Shown here: positions 35,963 to 44,376 of the stretch, piece by piece
Layout of the letters: the number at the start of each line of letters is the position of its first letter
Position numbering within the stretch: the first letter of the stretch is position 1
Assembly: GCA_029978335.1 (NCBI GenBank)
Contig: JAPOJQ010000007.1
Coordinates: 1-63,957 of the forward strand
Direction: 5' to 3'
DNA length: 63,957 nucleotides
Source: Actinomycetota bacterium
GTDB lineage: Bacteria > Actinomycetota > Acidimicrobiia > Acidimicrobiales > Ilumatobacteraceae
The notes under the pieces: generated by a model
Told to the model about the DNA's origin: nothing
What the model saw: the letters and a program-made list of their open reading frames with translations, nothing else
The model's database searches: none
Program-made: the position numbers and the translations under genes

Positions 35963-36457
35963 TCAGAGGGCGCCGAGAGCGGCGTCGTAGTTCGGTTCTT
36001 GAGCAATCTCGGGGACCAGTTCCGTGTGCACGACGGTGCCGTCTGCATCGAGCACCACCACTGCACGGGCCATAAGCCCAGCGAGTGGGCCATCAGACAT
36101 CCGAACGCCGTAGGCATCGGCGAAGTCGTTACGGAAACCCGATGCCGTCATGCAGTTCTCGATGCCCTCGGCACCGCAAAACCGATTCTGAGCGAAGGGC
36201 AAGTCCTCTGAGATGCAGAGCACCACGGCATCGTCGCGACCTGCGGCGCGCTCGTTGAACGTGCGCACGCTCGTGGCGCATGTTGGCGTGTCGATCGACG
36301 GGAAGATGTTCAGCACCACCTTCTTGCCAGCGAGCGACCCATCGGTGAGGGGAGCGAGATCCTTGCCGATCAGGCTGAATCCAGGGGCCTTGGACCCAAC
36401 AGCGGGGAGTTCTCCTGCGACGTTGATTGGATTTCCACGAAGTGTGACAGTTGCCAT
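35963..36457 (-). CDS. tpx: Thiol peroxidase Tpx
   Basis: 164 residues, standard length. Peroxidatic Cys lies in [12 protein letters not shown] near residue 59, and the resolving Cys in [15 protein letters not shown] about 35 residues later. KVVLNIFPS and [13 protein letters not shown] are typical. It detoxifies hydroperoxides with reducing power from thioredoxin. It is convergent with dapB. Confidence 0.96.
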   Translation of the reverse strand: MATVTLRGNPINVAGELPAVGSKAPGFSLIGKDLAPLTDGSLAGKKVVLNIFPSIDTPTCATSVRTFNERAAGRDDAVVLCISEDLPFAQNRFCGAEGIENCMTASGFRNDFADAYGVRMSDGPLAGLMARAVVVLDADGTVVHTELVPEIAQEPNYDAALGAL

Positions 36458-36491
36458 GGGCGCAGTTTGTCAGGTCCCGAGGGTGCCCGCG

Positions 36492-37130
36492 TCAGCGAGC
36501 GCCACCTCGGAGGTGTCGCATGTTGACGACGAGCACGATGGCGAATGAAATGCCCACCGCCCACCACGAGTAGCGCTGAAGCCAGGTGAGGAAATCGGTG
36601 AGTTGCTGATCGAACACTGCTGCCATCCACTGAATCAACACGAGCCTCGCGGCGACTCCGATTGCAAGGAGCGCAGCCAGACGCCGCGCGGGGGTTCGTT
36701 GTACGCCGCTTAGCGCAGCAACGAGATTCGAGCCGACGAAGAACGGCACGACGATCCATTCGGCTCGCTCATACGCCCGTCGGAATCCATCGAGTGCCTC
36801 TGGCTGCACGCCGCGATAGCGCGTGAACCAGTTGAGCGCAGTGGCGTGGTATGCCCGCCCAATCAGGTGGCACACCACAAAGGCCGCAGCGATGCGAAGG
36901 CTGCCGATGATCCAATACGGGATGGCCCCAAGGTCTGCGCCTAAGGCAAGGGCGAGGTAGCGATTCCGTGATGACAGCACGAGCAACAACGCCGGGTCAT
37001 CACTCACCAACCGAGCCCAAGCAATCCCTGCAATATTGGTGCCCGCAACGAGCAACACGAACGCAGCGAGTGTCAATGGAGCCCAACGCGGCCGCTCACC
37101 CTCGATGGCGTCGTTGGGCGCTTGGTTCAT
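36492..37130 (-). CDS. Integral membrane protein of unknown function
   Basis: 212 residues with about five hydrophobic stretches: LTLAAFVLLVAGTNIAGIAW, WIIGSLRIAAAFVVCHL, WIVVPFFVGSNLVAALSGV, LAALLAIGVAARLVLI and WWAVGISFAIVLVVNM. The N-terminus is short and cytoplasmic-looking. A VTT/DedA-like relative is possible, but I see no decisive motif. It is divergent from the acyl-CoA ligase, with 68 bp between starts. Confidence 0.7.
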   Translation of the reverse strand: MNQAPNDAIEGERPRWAPLTLAAFVLLVAGTNIAGIAWARLVSDDPALLLVLSSRNRYLALALGADLGAIPYWIIGSLRIAAAFVVCHLIGRAYHATALNWFTRYRGVQPEALDGFRRAYERAEWIVVPFFVGSNLVAALSGVQRTPARRLAALLAIGVAARLVLIQWMAAVFDQQLTDFLTWLQRYSWWAVGISFAIVLVVNMRHLRGGAR

Positions 37131-37198
37131 ACTGGCGACGCTAACGGGGCTATCGGCGACACGTCGTGACGTGGGCCGAGCGAACTAGCGTCGTCGCC

Positions 37199-38827
37199 AT
37201 GCAAGGCCTCATGCAGGACGTTCCGCTCAACATTTCTCATCTCTTTGACCGTGCAGAGCGGTACCACGGCCACAAAGAGATCGTGACGGCCACCGGGACC
37301 GGCCGTGAACGCACCACCTATGCCGAGTGGGCGACCCGGACCCGTCAACTCGGGGGCGTTCTTGATCAACTCGGCATCTCCGCCGAGGGTCGTGTCGCCA
37401 CCTTTGCCTGGAATACCGCTCGTCATCTTGAGTTGTACTTTGCTGCGCCGTGCAGCGGACGGGTGCTGCACACCCTGAATATCCGACTGTTTCCTGAGCA
37501 ACTCACGTACATCGTGAACCATGCCGACGATGAAGTGATCTTTGTTGATCGGTCGCTGCTCGCCCTCCTCGCTCCACTCCTCCCGACATTTGAGCGGCTT
37601 CGGCACCTGGTGCTCATGGACGACGGCAAAGGCGACATACCCGACGACCTTGCTGGGCACGAGTTACTGAACTACGAGGATCTCCTTGCTGCTGCTCAGC
37701 CAGTTGAGTGGCAACCGGTCGATGAACATCGTGCCGCCAGCATGTGTTACACCTCGGGCACGACGGGGAATCCCAAGGGCGTCGTGTACACGCACCGTTC
37801 GACGTTCCTCCACACGATGGGGACGATGACGGTCGATTCGCTTGGGGCGCGCGAGAGCGACGTGATGTTGCCCGTCGTGCCCATGTTCCATGCAAACGCA
37901 TGGGGACTCGCTCATGCAGGTGTGGCAGCGGGTTCGACGCTCGTCATGCCGGGGCCAGATCTGTCCGGTCCGGCGATTGCCGACCTGGTGGTGGAAGAGC
38001 GGGTGACGGTGGCAGCCGGTGTGCCCACCATCTGGATGCAGGTCCTACCCGAGCTGAAAGGGCGCGACACCTCGAGCCTGCGCGCCATTCCATGCGGTGG
38101 CTCGGCCGTGCCCCGTGCGCTGTCAGAGGCCTATCGCGAGCAACTTGGGTTGCCGATTCTCCAGGCGTGGGGGATGACCGAAACCAGTCCGATTTGTGCT
38201 GTTGCGCACCTCGATGCGGACGAGCAGTCGTTGAGTATCGAAGACCAAGCAGATCTTCGCACGATGGTCGGGCGCATCTCGTTCGGTGTGGAGATGCGTG
38301 TCGTCGACCCATCGACAAGCGAGCCGGTCGCATGGGATGCGGAATCCAGTGGCGAATTGCAGGTTCACGGCAACTGGATCGCAGCGACGTACTACGACGA
38401 CGAGCGAGCGAATGACAGCTTCACCACCGATGGATGGCTTCGCACGGGTGATGTCGCCACCGTCGACCGACGCGGTCGTATCCGACTCGTTGACCGGACG
38501 AAAGACTTGATCAAGTCGGGCGGTGAGTGGATCTCGTCGGTGGAACTTGAGAATGAATTGATGGCGCATCCGGGAATTGCTGAAGCAGCGGTGATCGGTG
38601 TGCCGCACCCTCGCTGGTCTGAACGACCCTTGGCGTGTGTGGTCCGTGCGCCAGGATCGTCGATCACCGCTGAAGAAGTGATTGATCATCTTCGAGACCG
38701 GGTCGCGCGCTGGCAACTTCCCGATGCCGTTGAGTTCATCGATGAAGTACCAAAAACGAGCGTCGGCAAATTTTCGAAGAAGGACCTTCGCGAGCGTTTT
38801 GCAACGTACGTGCTGCCTGAATCATGA
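37199..38827 (+). CDS. Long-chain or medium-chain acyl-CoA ligase (AMP-forming)
   Basis: 542 residues from ATG 37199. The AMP-binding signature YTSGTTGNPKGVVYTHRS is near residue 185, followed by MFHANAWGLAHAG, GWGMTETSP-like QAWGMTETSPICAVAHL, GWLRTGDVAT and the C-terminal lysine segment PKTSVGKFSKKDLRE. The group makes acyl-CoA from a free carboxylic acid, ATP and CoA. Chain length and function are not set by sequence. The stop overlaps the ATG of the cupredoxin lipoprotein by 4 bp (ATGA), a puzzling coupling of a cytoplasmic ligase to secreted lipoproteins. Confidence 0.9.
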   Translation: MQGLMQDVPLNISHLFDRAERYHGHKEIVTATGTGRERTTYAEWATRTRQLGGVLDQLGISAEGRVATFAWNTARHLELYFAAPCSGRVLHTLNIRLFPEQLTYIVNHADDEVIFVDRSLLALLAPLLPTFERLRHLVLMDDGKGDIPDDLAGHELLNYEDLLAAAQPVEWQPVDEHRAASMCYTSGTTGNPKGVVYTHRSTFLHTMGTMTVDSLGARESDVMLPVVPMFHANAWGLAHAGVAAGSTLVMPGPDLSGPAIADLVVEERVTVAAGVPTIWMQVLPELKGRDTSSLRAIPCGGSAVPRALSEAYREQLGLPILQAWGMTETSPICAVAHLDADEQSLSIEDQADLRTMVGRISFGVEMRVVDPSTSEPVAWDAESSGELQVHGNWIAATYYDDERANDSFTTDGWLRTGDVATVDRRGRIRLVDRTKDLIKSGGEWISSVELENELMAHPGIAEAAVIGVPHPRWSERPLACVVRAPGSSITAEEVIDHLRDRVARWQLPDAVEFIDEVPKTSVGKFSKKDLRERFATYVLPES

Positions 38828-39402
38828 TGACCCCGATGACACGTGTTGGCGGCGCACTGGTGGTCACGGTGCTCTGCGCAGCCGGGATTACCGCTTGCGG
38901 TGATGATGGCAATGACGGCTATGTCGCGCCCGGTGCGGCGATCGTTCGTGAGGTTCCCTCAACGACGAGCCCACCAACACCGGCGCCAACGACCTCGTTG
39001 GCGACCGAGCCATCTGCAGGTGCCGAGTCAGAACCAGTGCCGTTCGTGATCGAACCCACCGGTGTTGAAGTGCGGGTGATCGCCATCGACAACATCTATC
39101 GACCAGAGACCATCGAAGTTGCGGTTGGAGATGATGTGGTGTGGGAGAACCGCGGCATGAACGAACACAACATCTTGTCGATCGAAGGTCCAGCGCCTGG
39201 GAGTCCCGTTGGCGAGTCGGCTTCGATCGGCTGGATTCGCGGGGCTGATGATGCATTGTCGTGGGGTGTGACCACCGCCGACTTCCAGCCGGGCGACACC
39301 TTCACATACCGGTTCTCCGAGCCGGGGGAGTATCACTACTACTGTGCGATCCACGGAACTGCCACCGTTGGCATGGTGGGCACAGTGGTGGTGACGCGAT
39401 AA
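38824..39402 (+). CDS. Secreted cupredoxin-like lipoprotein
   Basis: 192 residues with an N-terminal signal sequence ending in the lipobox GITAC-G near residue 25, so it is anchored outside the cell. A Thr/Pro linker (about residues 45-65) precedes a plastocyanin-type domain. The copper site looks complete: His in NEHNI, Cys and His in YHYYCAIHG and Met in VGMVG. It probably binds one copper and transfers electrons or copper. It is followed 35 bp later by a beta-helix lipoprotein. Confidence 0.85.
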   Translation: MMTPMTRVGGALVVTVLCAAGITACGDDGNDGYVAPGAAIVREVPSTTSPPTPAPTTSLATEPSAGAESEPVPFVIEPTGVEVRVIAIDNIYRPETIEVAVGDDVVWENRGMNEHNILSIEGPAPGSPVGESASIGWIRGADDALSWGVTTADFQPGDTFTYRFSEPGEYHYYCAIHGTATVGMVGTVVVTR

Positions 39403-39437
39403 CAACCGACCGTCAAGCGGTCACTCAAGGGGGAAAG

Positions 39438-40901
39438 ATGACGACTCGACACCGACTCGCCGCGCTAGCGGCACTGTCAATGATGGCTGCCTCGTGCGGT
39501 GGTGCCGCGAATGAACCGGCTGCCCAAGCAGACACCACCGTCGCCGAGGCGACGACGACGCAGGCGCCGGCACCGGCTGAGGAACCGGCACAGGAGAGCA
39601 CCACGACACAGGCCCCCGACCCAGCAGCGGATGGCATTCTTGAGGTGCCCGGGGAGTATTCGACCATCCAAGACGCTGTTGACGCCTCGTCGAGCGGCGA
39701 TCTCATCCTGATCGCACCCGGTGTGTACAACGAGGCTGTCGACGTAGAGACCGACGGCATCACCATCCGCGGACTCAGCCGCAATGAAGTGATCCTCGAC
39801 GGGGGGACCACGCTCGACAACGGGATCAGGGTCCTTGGCGCTTCCAACGTTGCCGTTGAGAACCTGACGGCCATCAATTACACGAACAACTCGGTCTTCT
39901 GGATTGGCAGTACCGGATATCGCGCCTCGTACATCACGACGCAGCGCACCGGCGACTACGGCATTTATGCGTTCGATTCGGTCGATGGGCTGATTGAGCA
40001 TTCGTATACGCAAGGCTCAAAGGATGCTGGCATCTACATCGGCCAGTGCTACCCCTGCAACGCAGTTGTGGATGACGTGATCTCAGAACACAACGGCCTC
40101 GGTTATTCGGGCACGAACTCAGGTGGCGAGCTGTACATCGTCAATTCGGTGTTCCGCAACAACCGTGTTGGCATTGTGCCCAACTCGGGAAGTTACGAAC
40201 TGTGCTATCCGCAACGTGAGACGACCATCGTCGGCAACGTGGTGCATGACAACAACCAGGACGACACCCCGGCCATCGATGTGGCACTCCTCGCCATGGG
40301 CAATGGGATCTTGGTGGCAGGTGGTATCGGCAACGTGATCGAGCGCAATCTGGTGTTCAACCATGCTCGAACCGGCATCGGCGCCGTGCCGTTCCTTGAG
40401 GACACGCCCAACGACGACATCCCGACCCGCGAGGAGTGGGGCGTTGATTGTGCCACCGCTCGGAATGCCGAGATCACGATTCCTGATGGGGCGATTTTGT
40501 GGGACTCATTCGACAACACCGTGCGCGACAATGTGGTCTCGGACTCGGGTGCCGCTGATCTCGCCGTGGCATCGGTGTTGACCGACACGTCGACGCTTGG
40601 CAACTGCTTCGCGGGGAACACCTTCACCACCTCAGCGCCGTCCGATCTCCAGTCGAAGGCGCCCTGTGGTGCCACTGCCACCGGCGACTGGGCGGCGGGA
40701 GCCCTCAACGTGATCGCATGGCTGGAAGAGCAGGCCTCGATGCCACCATCGGTTGATTGGAAGACGGCAGTCCTTCCCGACATCGAGCCCCAACCCGACA
40801 TGCCGAACGCGGCAACCACACCGGCCGATCCTTCAACCGCCGTAATGCCGGCGATCGACATCGCCTCGGTGTCGATGCCGGCTGACCCGCGGAATAACTG
40901 A
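39438..40901 (+). CDS. Secreted beta-helix lipoprotein (NosD/pectate-lyase-like fold)
   Basis: 487 residues; ATG 39438 follows GGGGGAAAG. The signal peptide ends in the lipobox AASC-G near residue 21, followed by a Thr/Ala/Pro linker. Residues about 75 to 420 repeat short beta turns (STIQDAVDASSSGDLILIAPGVYNE, then NVVHDNN, NLVFNHA, NVVSDSGA), the pattern of a right-handed parallel beta-helix, CASH/NosD-like. Ser/Asn-rich turns and cysteine pairs (CYPC) are seen. Function is unknown; sugar-binding, lyase or copper-site maturation are all possible. The stop overlaps the next gene's ATG (TGATG). Confidence 0.78.
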   Translation: MTTRHRLAALAALSMMAASCGGAANEPAAQADTTVAEATTTQAPAPAEEPAQESTTTQAPDPAADGILEVPGEYSTIQDAVDASSSGDLILIAPGVYNEAVDVETDGITIRGLSRNEVILDGGTTLDNGIRVLGASNVAVENLTAINYTNNSVFWIGSTGYRASYITTQRTGDYGIYAFDSVDGLIEHSYTQGSKDAGIYIGQCYPCNAVVDDVISEHNGLGYSGTNSGGELYIVNSVFRNNRVGIVPNSGSYELCYPQRETTIVGNVVHDNNQDDTPAIDVALLAMGNGILVAGGIGNVIERNLVFNHARTGIGAVPFLEDTPNDDIPTREEWGVDCATARNAEITIPDGAILWDSFDNTVRDNVVSDSGAADLAVASVLTDTSTLGNCFAGNTFTTSAPSDLQSKAPCGATATGDWAAGALNVIAWLEEQASMPPSVDWKTAVLPDIEPQPDMPNAATTPADPSTAVMPAIDIASVSMPADPRNN

Positions 40902-41779
40902 TGTGGCGAGGAGTCGCAATCGCCAGCGCCCTTGTGATGGCTGGCGGTTGCGGCTCTGACCCAACTCCGCGAACGATCTCGGTGCCCAAGCCCGTTGAGT
41001 GGGTCGCCGATGGAGCGCCCGACATTGTTGTCGGTGGTCCGCAAGGTGGCGCCGGCCAGTTTGCCGTGGAGTGTGGCTTCGATCATGCAGCTCCCGATGA
41101 TCCGATTGTGCACGCGAGTCATCCAGGCTTCAGTCACCTGCATCAGTTCTTCGGTGCGGTTGGGGTCGACGCAGATACGTCAAACGAGCAATTGATGGAC
41201 TCGGCGACGACGTGTGATCAACAGCTCGATCGCGCGGCGTACTGGTCTCAGACGCTCGTGTCGCATGGAGAGTCGCTGACCGCGCATCGAATGATCGCCT
41301 ACTACCGGGCGGGTCCGGGGATTGACCCAACGGCAGTCGAGGCGTTCCCACCGGGCTTCATGATGGTCGCTGGCGATGCAGGCGCCGCCGATGTTCAACC
41401 CGTTGAAGTGGTGTCATGGTCGTGCGGCGCAACCCTTGACCGCGCGACGCTTCCGATGGACTGCTCTGCATCGGGCACGTTACGACTCAACGTTGTCTTT
41501 CCTGACTGCTGGGACGGGTCGCTGATGGTTGCCATTCCTGGGCGGCGTCACGTGGCGTATAGCTCTGATGGGCAGTGCCCCGTTGGGTACGACGTCTCGA
41601 TACCTCAGGTGCACCTTGCTTTTGATTTTCCAGCCGTTGATCCAGCGGATCTTGCATTGTCGAGCGGTGACATCATCACTGCGCATGCGGACTTTTGGAA
41701 TGGTTGGGATCCCGTCAAATTCGAACGCGAGGTCAGGCACTGCATCAATCGCGACCTCGCGTGTTCGGTCGTGAGCTAA
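40901..41779 (+). CDS. DUF1996-domain lipoprotein
   Basis: 292 residues. Signal peptide with lipobox AGGC-G near residue 17. HASHPGFSHLHQFFG near residue 70 is the DUF1996 signature, and VVFPDCWDGSLM and CPVGYDVSIPQVHLAFDF are its later blocks. The domain function is not known; it occurs in secreted proteins of fungi and actinobacteria. It is the last gene of the four-gene plus-strand run ligase-cupredoxin-beta-helix-DUF1996, and its stop is seven bases from the convergent ABC ATPase. Confidence 0.85.
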   Translation: MWRGVAIASALVMAGGCGSDPTPRTISVPKPVEWVADGAPDIVVGGPQGGAGQFAVECGFDHAAPDDPIVHASHPGFSHLHQFFGAVGVDADTSNEQLMDSATTCDQQLDRAAYWSQTLVSHGESLTAHRMIAYYRAGPGIDPTAVEAFPPGFMMVAGDAGAADVQPVEVVSWSCGATLDRATLPMDCSASGTLRLNVVFPDCWDGSLMVAIPGRRHVAYSSDGQCPVGYDVSIPQVHLAFDFPAVDPADLALSSGDIITAHADFWNGWDPVKFEREVRHCINRDLACSVVS

Positions 41780-41785
41780 CGCAGG

Positions 41786-42535
41786 TCACATACGGCCGGC
41801 GTCGAGCACTCGGCGAAGAAATGCGCGAGTCCGATCGTGCGTCGGCTGCTCGAAGATCACGTCGGGAGGGCCGGACTCAAGGATGCGACCCTCGTGCAGG
41901 AAACACACGATGTCGGCGATCTCGCGAGCAAAACCCATTTCGTGGGTAGCCATCACCATGGTCATGCCAGAGGTTTTGAGCGTTCGGACCACGTCGAGTA
42001 CTTCGCCCACGAGTTCAGGATCGAGTGCTGAGGTGATCTCGTCGAGAAGGAGTACATCGGGATCAACCGCAAGCGAGCGGGCGATGGCGACGCGTTGTTG
42101 CTGGCCGCCACTCAGTTGGTCGGGAAAGGCATCGCAATGACCATCGAGACCAAGACGAGTCAAGAGCTCTATTGCTCGCTGGCGGGCATCAGTTCGCGGA
42201 CGCCCGAGCACATGACGAGGACCCACAGCCACGTTGTCGAGCACCGAGAGATGGGGGAACAGGTTGAAACTCTGGAACACCATTCCGATCCGTCGTCGAT
42301 GTGGGTCGGGGTCAAGCCCGGGTGCGCTGATGTCGATGCCGTCGAGCACGATCGCGCCCGAATCGATTGGCTCGAGCAGATTGCAGCAGCGCAACAAGGT
42401 GCTCTTGCCCGAGCCTGATGCCCCGATCAAGCAGATCACCTCACCTGGAGCGACGGAGAGGTCGATGCCCGACAGCACCTGACGGTCTCCAAAGGATTTC
42501 TCGACGTTGCTGAGGCGTAACCGCGTACCGTTCAT
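41786..42535 (-). CDS. Polar amino-acid ABC transporter ATP-binding protein
   Basis: 249 residues. Walker A is GASGSGKST, the signature LSGGQQQR, Walker B VLLLDEITSALDP, and the switch His MATHEMGFA. This arrangement is typical of the GlnQ/HisP group (polar amino acids). It overlaps the start of the upstream permease gene by 4 bp. With the permease and substrate-binding protein it makes a complete importer; the amino acid is not deduced. Only one permease is present, so the transmembrane part is likely a homodimer. Confidence 0.93.
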   Translation of the reverse strand: MNGTRLRLSNVEKSFGDRQVLSGIDLSVAPGEVICLIGASGSGKSTLLRCCNLLEPIDSGAIVLDGIDISAPGLDPDPHRRRIGMVFQSFNLFPHLSVLDNVAVGPRHVLGRPRTDARQRAIELLTRLGLDGHCDAFPDQLSGGQQQRVAIARSLAVDPDVLLLDEITSALDPELVGEVLDVVRTLKTSGMTMVMATHEMGFAREIADIVCFLHEGRILESGPPDVIFEQPTHDRTRAFLRRVLDAGRM

Positions 42536-43386
42536 GCGACAGCGGTTCCGGTGGTGCGACGACGTTGCCGCGCCATGAGGTGATCGGCCGTTCGGGTGAG
42601 CGGAATGGTGACGGCCAAGAAGATGATGGCGGCACCGACGTAAGGCGTGAAGTTGGCAGCTGCAGATTTCTCGATTCCGGCCCGGCGCAGGATTTCGACC
42701 GGTCCGATGAGACTCACCAACGCAACGTCTTTCTGAAGGCTGATGAAGTCGTTCATGAGCGGTGGCACCACCCGTCGTATTGCTTGGGGGAGCACCACAA
42801 TGCGCATGGTCTGCGCCGATGACATACCCAGCGAGCGAGCAGCGGCTCGTTGCGATTCGTGCACTGACTCAATGCCAGCGCGAAACACCTCGGACACGTA
42901 CGCCGAATACGCGAGGATTAACGCCACGGTGCCCCAAATAATCGGCTGTCCCCAGGTGCGCGAGAGACCGAGTCCGGGCACGCCGAATCCGATGAGGTAG
43001 ATCGTCAGGATCACGGGCACGCCTCTGAACACGTCGGTGTAGATAGCGACCGTGGCACGGAGTGGAAAGAGCGCAGGGTGTCGGCTGTTACGCGCGAGTG
43101 CAAGGCCGAGAGCAATGATCGAAATGCAAGGCACCGCGATCAAGAAAATGCGGACATCGAGCCAAAACGCCTTCAGCAGCGACGGGAAGGTATCGATCAG
43201 GATCTCGCGGTCGAAAAACGATCGTCGCACCTTGTCCCAGCCGGGCGTCATCGGAACGAACACGAGCACGGCCGCCATGACGACGACCGTGCTCGCTGTT
43301 GCGATGATGGTTGAGCGACGCCGTTGCCGTCGCTCGTATTCGAGCCGACGCTCGCGGCTTGTGGCCGTGTCCATCGGCGGGGGCAT
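42532..43386 (-). CDS. Polar amino-acid ABC transporter permease
   Basis: 284 residues from ATG 43386 (an ATG at 43374 is also possible). An N-terminal cytoplasmic stretch rich in Arg precedes a membrane helix. The EAA loop segment is ESQRAAARSLGMSSAQTMRIVVLPQAIRR, and later GPVEILRRAG and FTPYVGAAIIF follow, as in the HisM/GlnP family. It forms the membrane channel of the importer encoded by the flanking genes. The start lies nine bases after the substrate-binding-protein stop. Confidence 0.92.
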   Translation of the reverse strand: MPPPMDTATSRERRLEYERRQRRRSTIIATASTVVVMAAVLVFVPMTPGWDKVRRSFFDREILIDTFPSLLKAFWLDVRIFLIAVPCISIIALGLALARNSRHPALFPLRATVAIYTDVFRGVPVILTIYLIGFGVPGLGLSRTWGQPIIWGTVALILAYSAYVSEVFRAGIESVHESQRAAARSLGMSSAQTMRIVVLPQAIRRVVPPLMNDFISLQKDVALVSLIGPVEILRRAGIEKSAAANFTPYVGAAIIFLAVTIPLTRTADHLMARQRRRTTGTAVA

Positions 43387-43394
43387 CAACGAGT

Positions 43395-44234
43395 TCAGTC
43401 GACGGGGATGATCGGGGCGCCGGTCTCGGCGGACATCCATTGTTCGGTGATCGCGTCGAGTTCACCTGAGCTGCGCAACTCGCTGATCGCAGTATTGACG
43501 CATGCAACGAGCGGATTGTCCTTCTCCATCACCAGTCCGAATTCATCCGTGGTACCGCCAGCCGAGGCTGGGAATTGGCCGATCACTGATGAGCCTTCGA
43601 TCTCCACCGCCGAGACGTAGAACGCCGTGGGCAGGTCCATCACGATTGCATCGATCTGGTTCGCCTCGAGCGCAGCCTTGGCGCCGACGTTGTCGTCGTA
43701 GACGAATGGCTCAGAGGACGGCTTGATGACGTCGGTGACGAATTGCAAACTCGTCGTTCCTGCTTGCACTCCAAACTTCACATTGGCGAGATCGGCGAGT
43801 GACGTCGCGCCTTGCGCAGCTGAGCCGGCAAGCGCAACGATCGCCTGATTGCTCGTGTAGTACGGGTCAGAGAACGAGATGTTCGCCTTGCGCTCCTCGG
43901 TGATCGAGTACTGCTGGAGGTTGAAATCGAACGACTTCGCGCCGGGCTGAATTGCCTCGTCGAACGTGGTGCGAACCCACGTCACGGTGTCGTCGGTGTA
44001 ACCGAGCTTGTCGGCAACGGCCCACGCAACGGCAGCCTCGAATCCCTGCTTGTTCGTTGGGTCGTCGTCGACGACATACGGCGGGAATGCGGGCTCGCCG
44101 GTGGCGATGGTGAGCACGCCGTCGGTGACCGTCGGACAGTCCGAGGCGCTGTCGCCACCGTCATCACCGCATGCGGCGAGAACAAGCGGCAAGGCGATGC
44201 CGGCAGTAATGGTGAGGCGTAGTGATCGGCGCAT
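43395..44234 (-). CDS. Amino-acid ABC transporter substrate-binding lipoprotein
   Basis: 279 residues. ATG 44234 is chosen because AGGAG lies four bases upstream; an ATG at 44249 is in frame. Signal peptide with lipobox VLAAC-G. The mature domain begins DGVLTIATGEPAFPPYV, as in periplasmic amino-acid binding proteins (SBP family 3), with the ISFSDPYYTSNQAIVAL hinge and DAIVMDLPTAFY. It captures the substrate outside the membrane. Its promoter region holds the inverted repeat TTAAC/GTTAA. Confidence 0.92.
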   Translation of the reverse strand: MRRSLRLTITAGIALPLVLAACGDDGGDSASDCPTVTDGVLTIATGEPAFPPYVVDDDPTNKQGFEAAVAWAVADKLGYTDDTVTWVRTTFDEAIQPGAKSFDFNLQQYSITEERKANISFSDPYYTSNQAIVALAGSAAQGATSLADLANVKFGVQAGTTSLQFVTDVIKPSSEPFVYDDNVGAKAALEANQIDAIVMDLPTAFYVSAVEIEGSSVIGQFPASAGGTTDEFGLVMEKDNPLVACVNTAISELRSSGELDAITEQWMSAETGAPIIPVD

Positions 44235-44255
44235 GGTGCTCCTGTTCATCGGGGG

Positions 44256-44271
44256 TTAACGCTGTCGTTAA
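44256..44271. promoter_or_regulatory. Inverted repeat upstream of the ABC transporter operon
   Basis: TTAAC (44256-44260) and GTTAA (44267-44271) with a 6-base spacer lie 22 bp upstream of the substrate-binding protein start. A third related sequence (GTTAG) follows at 44273-44277. It may be an operator or part of a promoter. The regulator is unknown. Confidence 0.35.
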
Positions 44272-44339
44272 GTTAGCGCACCGCCTCGAGTGGCCCCTGT
44301 GATAAGGCAGCACCGTTGACGGAATGTTCACATGACGTC

Positions 44340-44369
44340 TTGACGCTGAGACAATTGGCGTCTTATTGT
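44340..44369 (+). promoter_or_regulatory. Candidate promoter of the TetR gene, leaderless
   Basis: TTGACG (44340-44345) as -35 box, an 18-base spacer, and TATTGT (44364-44369) as -10 box. A start seven bases downstream would fall on or next to GTG 44377, and there is no ribosome binding site in front of that GTG. Together this suggests a leaderless message, which is common in actinobacteria. Confidence 0.5.
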
Positions 44370-44374
44370 CTCAG
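44346..44374. promoter_or_regulatory. Perfect 10-bp inverted repeat, candidate TetR operator
   Basis: CTGAGACAAT (44346-44355) and ATTGTCTCAG (44365-44374) are exact inverted repeats with a 9-base spacer (TGGCGTCTT). The pair covers the proposed -10 box and ends two bases before the GTG start of the TetR gene. Arms and spacing are usual for TetR-family dimers, so autoregulation is the simplest reading. Confidence 0.65.
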
Positions 44375-44376
44375 AT

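Noticed and set aside
35948-35970. Palindrome CTCTGAATCAGAG at the dapB/tpx junction
   Set aside because: Only one central base, so it cannot fold into a hairpin. It includes both stop codons and is likely chance.
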